Shown: positions 50,283-58,980 of the stretch, piece after piece
Numbering within the stretch: the stretch's first letter is position 1
Layout of the letters: every line of letters starts with the position of its first letter
Origin: Martelella endophytica
GTDB lineage: Bacteria; Pseudomonadota; Alphaproteobacteria; Rhizobiales; Rhizobiaceae
Direction: 5' to 3'
NCBI RefSeq assembly: GCF_000960975.1
Contig: NZ_CP010803.1
Location: forward strand, 1,577,944 to 1,641,943
Length of the DNA: 64,000 bases
Program-made: the position numbers and the translations under genes
The notes under the pieces: model-generated
Databases searched by the model: none
Told to the model about the DNA's origin: nothing
What the model saw: the letters and a program-made list of their open reading frames with translations, nothing else

Positions 50283-51482
50283 ATGTTCAGCAGCAGCATA
50301 AATGTGCCCGTCGTTGCCGCGTGCGACCTGGAGGCGGACGCTCATGAGACATTCGCCTGGTATCGCCGGTCGTTTCCCTTCATCGCGCTCGACACGGGCG
50401 GATATGTTGTGCTGCGGCACGGCGATGTCGCGCGGCTGATGCACGATCCGCGCCTGCAGGCGACCGAGATTGCGATGCCAGCGCAGGCCGGGATCACGCA
50501 GGGCGCACTCTTCGATATTTTCGCGCACGGTATGCTGACCGCCAATGGCGAGGCGCATGCGCGCCGTAGATCGGCCGTCTCAAGGGCGCTCGCAGGCCAG
50601 GTATCGGAGCAGTTCCGGCAGCATATGAGGCGGGCAGCGCAGGGACTGATCGAAGACTGCTACGCCAGGGGCCGGCTGGAGCTGGTATCCGGCTATGCCG
50701 AAAAGCTGCCGGTGATGGCCCTTGCCAGCCTCCTGGGCGTCGGCGATGCCGATCTCCTTGCCTTCATGCAGTACGTCTATGCCATGAACGCGTTCTTCCG
50801 GCCAAAGCCGACTGCGGACCAAGTTGCGGCGGCGGAAGCCGCTGGCTCGTGGATCAGGGATTATCTCGACGGGCTTCTTGCCGACGCGGAGCGTGGCCGA
50901 TCGCACGGCTTTCTCGCCCGATACGCTGAATTTGCCGGTCAGGAGAGGCTGAGCCGGCTTGAGGCGCTGGTCCAGATCGTCCAGCTGATCATTGGCGGAA
51001 CGGAATCCGTGCGAACCGCGCTGGTTGCCCAGATCGCGCACCTGATGACGAACCGTGACCAATGGCGGGCGGTCTGCGTCGACCCGACGCTTGTCGGAAA
51101 GGCCGTCTCGGAGGGCTTGCGTTTCGAACCCGGGATTGCGGGCGCCATCCGCGTTTCCGTCGCGGAAATCGAGATCGACGGCCTGACCCTGCCGGCAGGC
51201 CAGCTGGTCCTGCTGTCATCGCTGTCGGCGCTCAGGGATGAAACGGTCTTCGACCGGCCGAACGTATTCGACATATCGCGGCCAAATCTCGAATTGTCGC
51301 GCTTGGTGTTTGGCGGCGGGGCGCACAGATGCGTTGCAGACGTGATGGGACGGATCGAGCTCGAGGAAGCGCTCCTGGCGCTCGTCGAACGCCTTCCCTG
51401 GCTTCGCATCGATGGACTGCCGGCGTTTCATGGGCACATGTTCGTGAGATCGGTCGGCGAATGCTGGGTGTGTTGGGAGTGA
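50283..51482 (+). CDS. Cytochrome P450
   Basis: A 399-residue soluble bacterial P450. The I-helix oxygen motif appears as GGTES (238-242), the K-helix E-x2-R is Glu277-Arg280, and the haem loop FGGGAHRC supplies the thiolate Cys350. The residue two after the cysteine is Ala rather than the usual Gly. It should hydroxylate a small hydrophobic molecule with electrons from a ferredoxin system, which is not encoded nearby. ATG 50283 has AAGGA 6 nt upstream. It is followed 7 nt later by a flavin monooxygenase, so they are co-translated. Confidence 0.94.
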   Translation: MFSSSINVPVVAACDLEADAHETFAWYRRSFPFIALDTGGYVVLRHGDVARLMHDPRLQATEIAMPAQAGITQGALFDIFAHGMLTANGEAHARRRSAVSRALAGQVSEQFRQHMRRAAQGLIEDCYARGRLELVSGYAEKLPVMALASLLGVGDADLLAFMQYVYAMNAFFRPKPTADQVAAAEAAGSWIRDYLDGLLADAERGRSHGFLARYAEFAGQERLSRLEALVQIVQLIIGGTESVRTALVAQIAHLMTNRDQWRAVCVDPTLVGKAVSEGLRFEPGIAGAIRVSVAEIEIDGLTLPAGQLVLLSSLSALRDETVFDRPNVFDISRPNLELSRLVFGGGAHRCVADVMGRIELEEALLALVERLPWLRIDGLPAFHGHMFVRSVGECWVCWE

Positions 51483-51489
51483 TGGCGCC

Positions 51490-52593
51490 ATGCGTATCCT
51501 GATCGTCGGCGCTGGCATTGCGGGGCTCGCCGCCCGCCGGGCTTTGGTCCGGCGCGGTTTCTCAGTCAAAATTGTCGAACGCAACCCCTCCGCCGGTCTT
51601 GGCGGGGCGGGGCTCTTCCTGCCGGGCAATGGCGTCAGGGCACTTTGCCGCCTCGGCCTCGGCGCAGAGCTTTTCAGGTTGTCGCACGCCGTCAATGCCC
51701 AGCGCTTTCACGATGAGCGCGGGCGGCTGCTGACATCCGTTGACACCAATCGGTACTGGCGTGATGTCGCGCCATGCCGCGCAATCAGAAGGTCCGACCT
51801 CTGGCAGTTGCTCGATGACGGCATGGAGCCTGCCGAGTGCGGTCAGGTCATCGATCTCTCGAACACCGGCCTCGGATGCCGCGTTACTTATGCGGACGGT
51901 CGCACCGAGAATGTCGATCTGGTAATCGGCGCAGACGGCATTCATTCCTCGGTGCGGGCGCTCGCCTTTCCGCAGGCGCCGGATCCGGAATATGTTGGCA
52001 ATGTCTGCTGGCGCTTCATCGTCCCCAAGACCTGCTCCGTCGATGAGTGGTCCGTGATGCTCGGCGAAGATCGCAGTCTTCTGGCGAAGCCGATTTCGAA
52101 GTCCGAACTCTATATCTACGCCGATATGTCCGCCGCCCGAACGGCGATTGGCAATTACTCCGATGAGACTCCGCTGCTGCCACTGTTCGGGAGCATTGCG
52201 GGCCCGCTGCGGCACGCGCTGGAGCTCTCCCGAGATACCGTCGTCCATTTCGCCGCGCTCGAGCGTCTGAAGCTGTCGCGGTGGGTGGAAAACCGCGTGG
52301 TCCTGATCGGTGACGCCGCGCATGCTTCTCCGCCCAGCATGGCCCAGGGGGCGTGCCTGGCAATCGAGGACGCCCTGGTGCTCGCCGATGAGCTTTCCGC
52401 CAGAGCGCGCGTGGATCTTGCCCTTTCCTTCTACGAGCAACGACAGAAGGTCAGGGCGGATTGGGTTCATAGGCAATGCGCCGCGCGCGACAAGATGCGT
52501 CGTCTGCCACCGGCCGTCAGAAATGCGCTTCTGCGGTTTGGCGGCGGAGCGATCTATCGCAGGAATTACAGCCTGCTGAGGAAGCCGCTCTGA
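51490..52593 (+). CDS. FAD-dependent monooxygenase (group A hydroxylase)
   Basis: A 367-residue single-component flavoprotein hydroxylase of the UbiH/salicylate-hydroxylase type. GAGIAGLAARRAL (7-19) binds FAD, ADGIHSSVR is the DG motif, and VLIGDAAHASPPSMAQGA is the GD motif. It uses NAD(P)H and O2 to hydroxylate or epoxidise a substrate. It lies 7 nt after the P450 gene and is the last of the cluster. The substrate is unknown. Confidence 0.93.
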   Translation: MRILIVGAGIAGLAARRALVRRGFSVKIVERNPSAGLGGAGLFLPGNGVRALCRLGLGAELFRLSHAVNAQRFHDERGRLLTSVDTNRYWRDVAPCRAIRRSDLWQLLDDGMEPAECGQVIDLSNTGLGCRVTYADGRTENVDLVIGADGIHSSVRALAFPQAPDPEYVGNVCWRFIVPKTCSVDEWSVMLGEDRSLLAKPISKSELYIYADMSAARTAIGNYSDETPLLPLFGSIAGPLRHALELSRDTVVHFAALERLKLSRWVENRVVLIGDAAHASPPSMAQGACLAIEDALVLADELSARARVDLALSFYEQRQKVRADWVHRQCAARDKMRRLPPAVRNALLRFGGGAIYRRNYSLLRKPL

Positions 52594-52994
52594 CCGGCGC
52601 GGTCTCGCCATCGGGATAGGGCCACCGCAGCCAGGAGGCATTGCGCACGGCGTCCGATCCCTCCCTTTCCGCCATCATGGATTTTCTGCCATGTTCCGAG
52701 TGATCGCGCAGGCCGTCAGCCTGATTTTCATCCCTTTTCGAAGGCTCGCCGAGATCGACTACCAACGCTTTGCTTCCGAGCTGTTTCTGGCTTTCGGGAC
52801 CGTAGCGGCAGCATCCGTCCATCATTTTCCCGACCGCTTCTTGTCGAAGGACGATGTTCCGGAAGAACAGGGTTCGCCGGATGACGATGAGGCTCGGTCG
52901 TGATGTGCCGCACCACCGCAGCCTTGATCGACCCGGATCGTCGGCTTCCGGTCTCCGCACTGATCGGCCGGCATGCGCAGTGCGGACCGTTGTC
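52594..52994. other. Intergenic region before the response regulator
   Basis: About 400 nt. Short frames on both strands (for example a 70-codon plus-strand frame at 52691) show no family features. No terminator or operator was recognised. Confidence 0.45.
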
Positions 52995-53711
52995 GTGAAG
53001 CACGTTCTGGTCATCGATGACGATTCGGCCATTCGCGATCTGCTGACGGAATATCTTTCGCAGCATGCCCTCAGAGTAACTGGCCTCAGCGACAGTCATG
53101 GCCTGCAAAGGGTGTTGAGCACGGATGAGGTCGACCTCTTCATCATCGATCTCAACCTCGGGCGCGAAGATGGGCTGGACATCGTGAGACATCTATCAAG
53201 CACCTCGGATCGCCCGATCATCATCATCAGCGGCGACCGGCTGGAAGAGGCAGACAAGGTCATCGGCCTCGAGCTCGGTGCCGTCGACTATATCGCAAAG
53301 CCTTTCGGGATACGGGAATTGCTGGCGCGCGTGCGCGTATCGCTGCGCAGCCGGCCCGCATTGCAGACAGGAAAAGACAGGACCATCTTTCGTTTTGAAG
53401 GCTGGGAACTCGACGTCGGGCTTCGAAGGCTCGTCCACGGTGGCGTGGAGAGGAGGTTGACGGCCGCCGAGTTCAACCTGCTGACCGCCTTTCTTCGCGC
53501 CCCGCGACAGGTGCTTTCGCGCGAGCAGCTTCTATTGGCAAGCCGCGTGCACAACCAAGAGGTTTTTGACCGCAGTATCGACGTCCTTGTCCTGCGCCTG
53601 CGACGGAAACTGGAGGCCGACCCCGCCAGGCCGAGGCTGATCAGGACCGAGCGGGGAGTAGGTTATATGCTTGCGGCCGATGTCGAGGTCGTTCGTCGTC
53701 ACAAGGTTTGA
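52995..53711 (+). CDS. OmpR-family response regulator (orphan)
   Basis: A 238-residue two-component regulator. The receiver domain has acidic pair Asp9/Asp10, phospho-acceptor Asp52 (FIIDLNLGREDG) and Lys102 (YIAKPFG). The C-terminal winged helix (RRLTAAEFNLLTAFLRAPRQ...RTERGVGYML) is of the OmpR/PhoB type. The GTG at 52995 was chosen because the receiver homology begins there, although the ribosome site is weak and the frame is open to 52854. No histidine kinase is encoded in the window. Confidence 0.9.
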   Translation: MKHVLVIDDDSAIRDLLTEYLSQHALRVTGLSDSHGLQRVLSTDEVDLFIIDLNLGREDGLDIVRHLSSTSDRPIIIISGDRLEEADKVIGLELGAVDYIAKPFGIRELLARVRVSLRSRPALQTGKDRTIFRFEGWELDVGLRRLVHGGVERRLTAAEFNLLTAFLRAPRQVLSREQLLLASRVHNQEVFDRSIDVLVLRLRRKLEADPARPRLIRTERGVGYMLAADVEVVRRHKV

Positions 53712-53754
53712 TGATGGGGTATGAAAACCAACATCGCTGGCTATGAACGATGAT

Positions 53755-53791
53755 CCCCGCAGGCGGAGCGGCAAGGCTCCAGACTGCGGGG
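53755..53791. terminator. Hairpin between convergent genes
   Basis: Outer arms CCCCGCAG and CTGCGGGG with an inner stem GGAGC/GCTCC. It lies between the response regulator and the convergent hydrolase. There is no T-run, so a terminator role is likely but not certain. Confidence 0.5.
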
Positions 53792-53812
53792 AACGATGCG
53801 GGCGTCCAGTGC

Positions 53813-54595
53813 TCAGTTGCGGACGCCGTTTGCGGCTCGGTCAATGACCTCGGCGACGGCCTGCGGCTGGGTCATGAAGATCGAATGGCTTGCATCGACC
53901 GTGGTGATGTCGGCGCCGATGCGCTCGGCCATCGCTGGCAGCATGCCTTCGCCGAAAGCCTTGTCCTGCAGGCCGTAGATGGCCCAGCTCGGCTTGATAC
54001 GCCATGCGGCATTTTCAAGCTTGGTTTCGAAGACGGACATGTTGATCGGAACCTGCGAATCCCGCATGAACGCGGCATCGGCTTCCGTGGTATCGCCGGC
54101 AAAGCCAGCCTTGAAATTCTCGCTCTTCACGAAGCCGAAGCCATCATCCTGGATGTCGAGCACGAATTCCGTGGCGGCGGGAAAGCCTTCATACTGCTGG
54201 CCGGTGCTCTCGCCGGCATCCGGTGAAAGGGCTGCGACATAAACGAGGCCGGTCACGTTCGGGTGGACGCCCGCCTCGGTTATGACGGTGCCGCCCCAGG
54301 AGTGGCCAACGAGAATGGTGGGGCCGTCCTGACGATCGAGAACCCGGTTTGTGGCGGCAACATCGTCGGCCAGCGAGGTCAGCGGGTTCTGCACGATGCT
54401 GACCTTGTAGCCGCGCTGGGTCAGGTCTTCGTAGACACCGCGCCAGCCTGAACCATCGGCGAATGCGCCGTGGACGAGAACGATGTTCTTGACCTGCTCC
54501 TGTGCCGAGGCTGTGCTCGAGGAAGCGATGGCAGCGCCGGTGATGGCGGCACCCGCTGCGGCGGCGGCGATGGACTTGCGAATGCGATTTGTCAT
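53813..54595 (-). CDS. Exported alpha/beta hydrolase
   Basis: A 260-residue alpha/beta hydrolase with an N-terminal signal peptide (cleavage near STASA, residue 31), so probably periplasmic. It has VLVHGAFADGSGW, the nucleophile serine in VGHSWGGTVI and a late histidine in VDASHSIFMTQP. Relatives hydrolyse esters or act as haloperoxidase-like enzymes. Its upstream region carries three copies of the 12-bp box TTATCGCAATAA, also found before ohrR, which points to control by an oxidant- or electrophile-sensing MarR regulator. Confidence 0.9.
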   Translation of the reverse strand: MTNRIRKSIAAAAAGAAITGAAIASSSTASAQEQVKNIVLVHGAFADGSGWRGVYEDLTQRGYKVSIVQNPLTSLADDVAATNRVLDRQDGPTILVGHSWGGTVITEAGVHPNVTGLVYVAALSPDAGESTGQQYEGFPAATEFVLDIQDDGFGFVKSENFKAGFAGDTTEADAAFMRDSQVPINMSVFETKLENAAWRIKPSWAIYGLQDKAFGEGMLPAMAERIGADITTVDASHSIFMTQPQAVAEVIDRAANGVRN

Positions 54596-54676
54596 TGTCT
54601 TTCTCCTTGTTTCCCGGCCTTGACCGGCTCGATTGAAGTGATGAACTGCGCGGCACCTGCTGAAGCGCCAATTATG

Positions 54677-54703
54677 TTATCGCAATAATGTTTATCGCAA
54701 TAA
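54677..54703. promoter_or_regulatory. Two direct copies of a 12-bp box (OhrR-type candidate)
   Basis: TTATCGCAATAA occurs at 54677-54688 and 54692-54703, about 80-110 nt before the hydrolase start. The same sequence, inverted, recurs at 54745 and, with one change, at 58205 before ohrR. Confidence 0.6.
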
Positions 54704-54744
54704 TTATTTGCTAACCCGGATTTCGTCGGTTGTCTACGTAATAT

Positions 54745-54756
54745 TTATTGCGATAA
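54745..54756. promoter_or_regulatory. Third copy of the 12-bp box, inverted
   Basis: TTATTGCGATAA is the exact reverse complement of TTATCGCAATAA. It lies 150 nt before the hydrolase start. Confidence 0.55.
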
Positions 54757-54819
54757 CGAAAACGTGTTCGACCGGGTCTCTCCTGCGATTGCTGGTGCTA
54801 CGGCAGGAGAGGCCTGAAG

Positions 54820-55599
54820 TCAGGCCGTGGGCACCGTGCCGCCGTCGATCACGTATTCCGTGCCGGTGATGGTGCCCGCGCGATCTGACGCGATGAAAGC
54901 GATCAGACTTGCGATCTCTTCGGGTTTGGATGGCCGGCCGATGGGCACGCCGCCAAGCGAACGCATGATCATCTGCTTGCCTTCCTCCACATCGACGTGG
55001 TGTTCCGCAGCCAGACGCCTTGCGAGCTCGATCGCTGATTCCGTCTCGATCCAGCCGGGCGAGACCCGCGCGACGCGCACGCCTTTCGGCGAGACCTGTT
55101 TCGAAAGGCTCTTGCTATAGGTCGACAGCGCGGCCTTTGCGGCTGCATAGGCCGTCGTCGCCTCCGGCAGCGGCAATTGTCGCTGGATCGAAGTGACGTG
55201 TATCACCACGCCGGAGCCCTGCGCTTCCATCAGCGGAAGCAGCGCCCGGTCGAGGCGGACGGCGGCCATGAGATTGAGGTCGAGTTCGCGCCGCCACTCT
55301 TCATCGTCAAGCGCCAGGTAACCGCCGGCCGGAGCCGACGACCCGCCAAGCATGTGGACGATGATATCAACACTGCCGAGGCGCTCATGCACGGCCGCCG
55401 CCAGGGTCTTGCAGCCTTCCGGCCGCATGAGATCGGCGGCAACGAACTCGGCTTCCGGCATTTCCGGCGGCTTGTTGCGCGCTGTTGTCAGGACCCGCGC
55501 GCCCAGTTCCTTGAACAGGGCCACGGTGGCGGCTCCGGCACCACGCGTGCCGGAGGTGATGAGAGCCCGTTTCCCTTCCAGGGTAACGAATGCCGTCAT
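54820..55599 (-). CDS. SDR-family oxidoreductase
   Basis: A 259-residue short-chain dehydrogenase with a slightly unusual cofactor loop [11 protein letters not shown], active-site Ser in [22 protein letters not shown] with Tyr and Lys, and C-terminal [10 protein letters not shown]. Its ATG overlaps the stop of the SnoaL-like gene as ATGA, with GGAGA upstream, so the pair is translationally coupled. It is the last gene of the minus-strand unit that starts with the CutA-like gene. The substrate is unknown. Confidence 0.92.
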   Translation of the reverse strand: MTAFVTLEGKRALITSGTRGAGAATVALFKELGARVLTTARNKPPEMPEAEFVAADLMRPEGCKTLAAAVHERLGSVDIIVHMLGGSSAPAGGYLALDDEEWRRELDLNLMAAVRLDRALLPLMEAQGSGVVIHVTSIQRQLPLPEATTAYAAAKAALSTYSKSLSKQVSPKGVRVARVSPGWIETESAIELARRLAAEHHVDVEEGKQMIMRSLGGVPIGRPSKPEEIASLIAFIASDRAGTITGTEYVIDGGTVPTA

Positions 55600-55925
55600 G
55601 GGACAATCTCCAGTTCGGCAACCTTGTCGCCGCTGAGGACGAAGAAGTAGCGCAGATCGACCGGACTGCCGGGAAAATTGCCGACGAGGTGGCTGGTAAT
55701 GACGATGCGCCCATCTTCTTCGGTCATCGAGAAAGGCTCGACGGTGTAGGTGTATTTCGTGGAGGCATTGGCCATCCACTGACGGATGGCATCGCGGCCC
55801 GTGTAGGTGTTGCCTTCATCGATGACGGTGGCGTCTTCCGTGAAGCATTCCGAAATCGCCTGCGCATTGCCCTTCTTGTCGGCCGAAAAATAGGTTTCGA
55901 TGACCTTCGGTAGTTCGATACTCAT
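55596..55925 (-). CDS. SnoaL-like / nuclear transport factor 2-fold protein
   Basis: A 109-residue NTF2-fold protein ([36 protein letters not shown]). Proteins of this kind act as small isomerases, hydrolases or accessory subunits; the function is not predictable from sequence. The start at 55925 fits the domain; the open frame further upstream is non-coding in character. It is translationally coupled to the SDR that follows. Confidence 0.88.
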   Translation of the reverse strand: MSIELPKVIETYFSADKKGNAQAISECFTEDATVIDEGNTYTGRDAIRQWMANASTKYTYTVEPFSMTEEDGRIVITSHLVGNFPGSPVDLRYFFVLSGDKVAELEIVP

Positions 55926-56007
55926 GATGGTTCTCCTTTTACGTGGTTGGAGCGTCTTGCCGGGAGGCTTCTCCCGGCCGCACGTGGGTTGAAACAAAGG
56001 CGCAGGA

Positions 56008-56478
56008 TCAGCGCCGGCTGCCGACGTCGCCGCTGGAGCTCTTGGTCCTGGCGGAAATCTGGGCCTTCGGTACGAAAGTGAGAGCGGCCACCGCGTCGAC
56101 GGGGTCGGGATCGGCGAGTTCGCCGCGTCCCTCGAAAGAGGCATCGAGCAGGTTGCGAAGCGACCTGTTGGTCTCCATCGGCAGGAAGGAGATCATGCAC
56201 ACTTCTTCGAGCGAGGCGCTCTCCGCCACCTCGATGAGCTCTTCCTTCAGATCCTCGCGGGTGTAGCTGATGATGTAGTTGTAATCCTGATCGAGGGTGT
56301 AAAGCTTGGGCTCACGCATGCTCGCGGGCACGTCGCTGTCCTTGAAGTTCCAGAGGAACTTGGCTGGCCCACCAACCACCGGGCCGCCGAAGATCAATTG
56401 CTTGGCGATCAGCGCATCAAGGATGCGGTAAGCCTGCGCGGTTTGTTCGGCACTGATGAAAACCTGATAATACTGCAT
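56008..56478 (-). CDS. CutA-like divalent-cation tolerance protein with C-terminal tail
   Basis: A 156-residue protein. Residues 1-110 resemble CutA1, a trimeric ferredoxin-like fold (YYQVFISAEQTAQAYRILDALIAKQLI...SYTREDLKEELIEVAE). The remaining 45 residues are an Arg/Ser/Lys-rich tail not usual for the family. ATG 56478 has GGAG 8 nt upstream. It is the first gene of the unit with SnoaL-like and SDR genes and is divergent from a LysR regulator. The assignment is tentative and the role unknown. Confidence 0.65.
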   Translation of the reverse strand: MQYYQVFISAEQTAQAYRILDALIAKQLIFGGPVVGGPAKFLWNFKDSDVPASMREPKLYTLDQDYNYIISYTREDLKEELIEVAESASLEEVCMISFLPMETNRSLRNLLDASFEGRGELADPDPVDAVAALTFVPKAQISARTKSSSGDVGSRR

Positions 56479-56575
56479 TTTTTCCACTCCGTTGCTGTTC
56501 GACCTCAATGTATGGCTTTGACGGCGTACGGATAAGCGGGATAAAGTGAGACGAGGAATTGCGGGTTTCGGGATA

Positions 56576-57484
56576 ATGGCGATCTACAAGCTGAGTGATT
56601 TCGATGCTGTTCTGGCCGTCAGCCGCAGGGGCTCGTTTCGCGCCGCAGCCCTTGATCTCGGCATGTCGACGAGCGCGCTCAGCAACGCGATTGCAAAGCT
56701 GGAAGAGCAACTGGGCGTGCGCCTGTTCAACCGCACGACGCGCAGCGTTTCGCTGACGGATGCCGGGCGGAAGTTTGTCGATCAGATGAGCCCGGCGCTC
56801 AGGGACATGCACCAGGCGCTCGATACCGTGCGCTCGCAACAGGAGACGCCGACGGGCGTGTTGCGCGTCAATACCTTCGCGACCGCCGGCCGCGAGATCC
56901 TGTCGCCGCTGATCCTGGAATTCATGCGACGGTTTCCGGAAGTCCGGATCGATCTTGTAACCGAGGGCAATCTTGTCGACATCGTCGCCGACGGATTCGA
57001 TTTCGGGGTGCGCAGCGAGCCGCTGGTGCCGACCGACATGATCGCCATTCCGCTTGGCCCGCCCCGGCGCTACGCGGTTGTCGGCGCGCCGGCCTATTTT
57101 GAGAGCCGCTCGCTGCCGCTGCATCCATCGGACCTGATGGCGCATGATTGCATCCGCACGCGGCTGCCCAACGGCGCCATGCTGCGCTGGCAGTTCGAAT
57201 CTGAGGGGCAGCCGGTGCATGTCGATGTGCATGGCCCGATCACCCTGGATGAGGCCAGTCTCGCGCGGCTGGCGGTTCTGGAAGGGGTGGGGATCGGCTT
57301 TTTCATGGAATCGGATGTGCGCGAAGACATCGAGGCCGGCCGGCTGGTGCGGGTGCTCGACAAGTGGACGCCGCCACTTTCGCCGCTCTGCCTCTATTAT
57401 CCGAGCCGGCGCAATCCGCCGGCGGCCTTCAAGGTGTTCGTCGATCTCGCGCGCGAACTGGCGCGTTCGGCGCGCGGCCGGTGA
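56576..57484 (+). CDS. LysR-family transcriptional regulator
   Basis: A 302-residue LysR protein with an N-terminal winged helix ([21 protein letters not shown]...[21 protein letters not shown]) and an effector domain beginning [16 protein letters not shown]. It is related to the LysR at 43217. ATG 56576 was chosen; a GTG at 56546 is an alternative and neither has a strong ribosome site. It is divergent from the CutA-SnoaL-SDR unit (97-nt spacer) and probably regulates it. Confidence 0.92.
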   Translation: MAIYKLSDFDAVLAVSRRGSFRAAALDLGMSTSALSNAIAKLEEQLGVRLFNRTTRSVSLTDAGRKFVDQMSPALRDMHQALDTVRSQQETPTGVLRVNTFATAGREILSPLILEFMRRFPEVRIDLVTEGNLVDIVADGFDFGVRSEPLVPTDMIAIPLGPPRRYAVVGAPAYFESRSLPLHPSDLMAHDCIRTRLPNGAMLRWQFESEGQPVHVDVHGPITLDEASLARLAVLEGVGIGFFMESDVREDIEAGRLVRVLDKWTPPLSPLCLYYPSRRNPPAAFKVFVDLARELARSARGR

Positions 57485-57504
57485 TACTCCGGCCGCGCGC
57501 GGTT
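57470..57504 (+). terminator. Terminator after the LysR gene
   Basis: Perfect 12-bp GC arms (57470-57481 and 57489-57500) enclose the stop codon in a 7-nt loop and are followed by GGTTTTCTG. It stands between LysR and the convergent ohr gene. Confidence 0.75.
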
Positions 57505-57529
57505 TTCTGTAGTGCTGGCCTGTTTCGCC

Positions 57530-57952
57530 TTAAACGACACTCAGGCGGACTTCCGCGCCGTCCCGCGTGAGGTGCGAATATGGGCAGGTAGCGTGCGCGT
57601 CTTCGACCAACTTGCGGGCTGTCACCTCATCGAGGCCAGGCAGTTTCGCCGTCAGGGCGATATCGAGGCCGAAGCCCTTCCCGTCGGCACGTGGACCGAT
57701 GCCGACGGAAACCGTCACGCTGCTTTCTTCCATCAGCGCGAGCTTCTGGCGGCCGGCGATGAAACTGAGAGCGCTCAGGAAGCAGGCTGCATAGCCGCTG
57801 GCAAAAAGCTGCTCCGGGTTCGTGCCGGGGCCACCGGAACCGCCGAGTTCCTTTGGCGTGGCCAGCGAAAGGGTCAGGGATCCGTCATCCACGGTGGCTG
57901 TGCCGGTGCGGCCACCGGTGGCGGTGGCGCTGGTCTTGTAGAGAATGTTCAT
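57530..57952 (-). CDS. ohr: Organic hydroperoxide resistance protein Ohr
   Basis: A 140-residue OsmC/Ohr thiol peroxidase that reduces organic hydroperoxides and peroxynitrite using lipoyl proteins. The peroxidatic Cys57 (GYAACF) and resolving Cys123 (ATCPYSHLTR) are present, with Arg15 and Glu47 of the active site. Length and order match Ohr. It is divergent from the MarR-type ohrR gene. The 350-nt spacer between them is long for such a pair. Confidence 0.93.
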   Translation of the reverse strand: MNILYKTSATATGGRTGTATVDDGSLTLSLATPKELGGSGGPGTNPEQLFASGYAACFLSALSFIAGRQKLALMEESSVTVSVGIGPRADGKGFGLDIALTAKLPGLDEVTARKLVEDAHATCPYSHLTRDGAEVRLSVV

Positions 57953-58303
57953 GGCTACCTCTCGATCTTCAACTGTTGATGGGGACGATCCTTTTCGTCG
58001 AAGATCGTTTTACCGGCAGCTCGTCGCTTCGATAATCAGGATAAACCGGCATGCGGTGTCTTGTTTTTCCGGACAATAGACGGGTGGCGATCTTTGCCGC
58101 GAGGGCGCTTCTGATCGGCAGCGCGCCATGAAATACCTTGCGCGGCGCCGGCATTCTTACATCTGCCCGTATCATCCAGGGATAATGGTTGTAAAACGTA
58201 AGTGTTATTGCGATATTTAAAAGGTGGGCAGACAGAGAGCCCGATTTGCGAGCAGCGCATGGTCGATGCGCCAACACGTCATCTGCCCTGCAAGGAGCCT
58301 GGA
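57953..58303. other. Intergenic region between divergent ohr and ohrR
   Basis: About 350 nt. It holds one copy of the 12-bp box at 58205-58216, close to ohrR rather than to ohr. No gene was recognised. Confidence 0.5.
58205..58216 (+). promoter_or_regulatory. 12-bp box upstream of ohrR (OhrR-type candidate)
   Basis: TTATTGCGATAT differs from the box at 54745 in the last base only. It lies about 90 nt before the ohrR start, a normal place for autoregulation. Confidence 0.55.
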
Positions 58304-58774
58304 ATGAATGCACCCAAGAGCAATCCGCCGGTGGCGCTGGACAAACAGGTCTGTTTCGCCGTCCACACCGCGAGCATGGCGATCCAGCGTCTCTACAAGC
58401 CTCTGCTTGATGAGCTTGAGCTGACCTATCCGCAATATCTGGTACTGAATGTGCTTTGGCTCGAAAGCCCGTTGACCGTCGGCGCCATTGCAAGCCGGCT
58501 GGCGCTGGAATCGAGCACAGTCACACCCCTGCTGAAGCGCCTTGAAGCCGCAGAACTCCTGCACCGGGTCCGCAATCCCGATAATGAGCGTCAGGTGCTG
58601 ATCAAGTTGACCGACCGCGGCCGCGCCCTGCGGGGCCGGGCGGGCTGTCTCGGCGACGCTCTTCTCGAAGCCTCAGGAAAATCGGCTGAGGAACTGGCGC
58701 GGCTGAACAGCGAGATTACCGAACTGCGCAACCGGATCTATGAGCGGATCGGAACATGGGAGCAGAGGCTCTGA
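58304..58774 (+). CDS. ohrR: MarR-family organic-peroxide sensor OhrR
   Basis: A 156-residue MarR-type repressor. The redox-active cysteine Cys17 sits in DKQVCFAVHTASMAIQRLYKPLL, as in OhrR, followed by LTYPQYLVLNVLW and the winged helix (SRLALESSTVTPLLKRLEAAELLHRVRNPDNERQ). Organic hydroperoxides oxidise this cysteine and release the DNA. ATG 58304 has AAGGAG 6 nt upstream. It is adjacent and divergent to ohr. Confidence 0.93.
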   Translation: MNAPKSNPPVALDKQVCFAVHTASMAIQRLYKPLLDELELTYPQYLVLNVLWLESPLTVGAIASRLALESSTVTPLLKRLEAAELLHRVRNPDNERQVLIKLTDRGRALRGRAGCLGDALLEASGKSAEELARLNSEITELRNRIYERIGTWEQRL

Positions 58775-58980
58775 AACCGAGATGATGGAGGTGAGAAGCG
58801 TCGCAGATGGCCCCATGTCCCTCAAGGCGTTCACAGTCTCTTCCCTTCGGTAAGCAACTTTTCGCGAAACTCCACCATTGACCTGCACCCCTTGCGTCCC
58901 TCGTTCAATTTGAGAGTCTGCGGGTTAGTGCAGTGCGCCCATTTATTGGACCGCCGGATGTTAGATTTTTCCGGCTCTGA

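Noticed and set aside
52691..52903. A 70-codon plus-strand frame before the response regulator
   Set aside because: It has no clear ribosome site, no family similarity, and overlaps other equally open frames.
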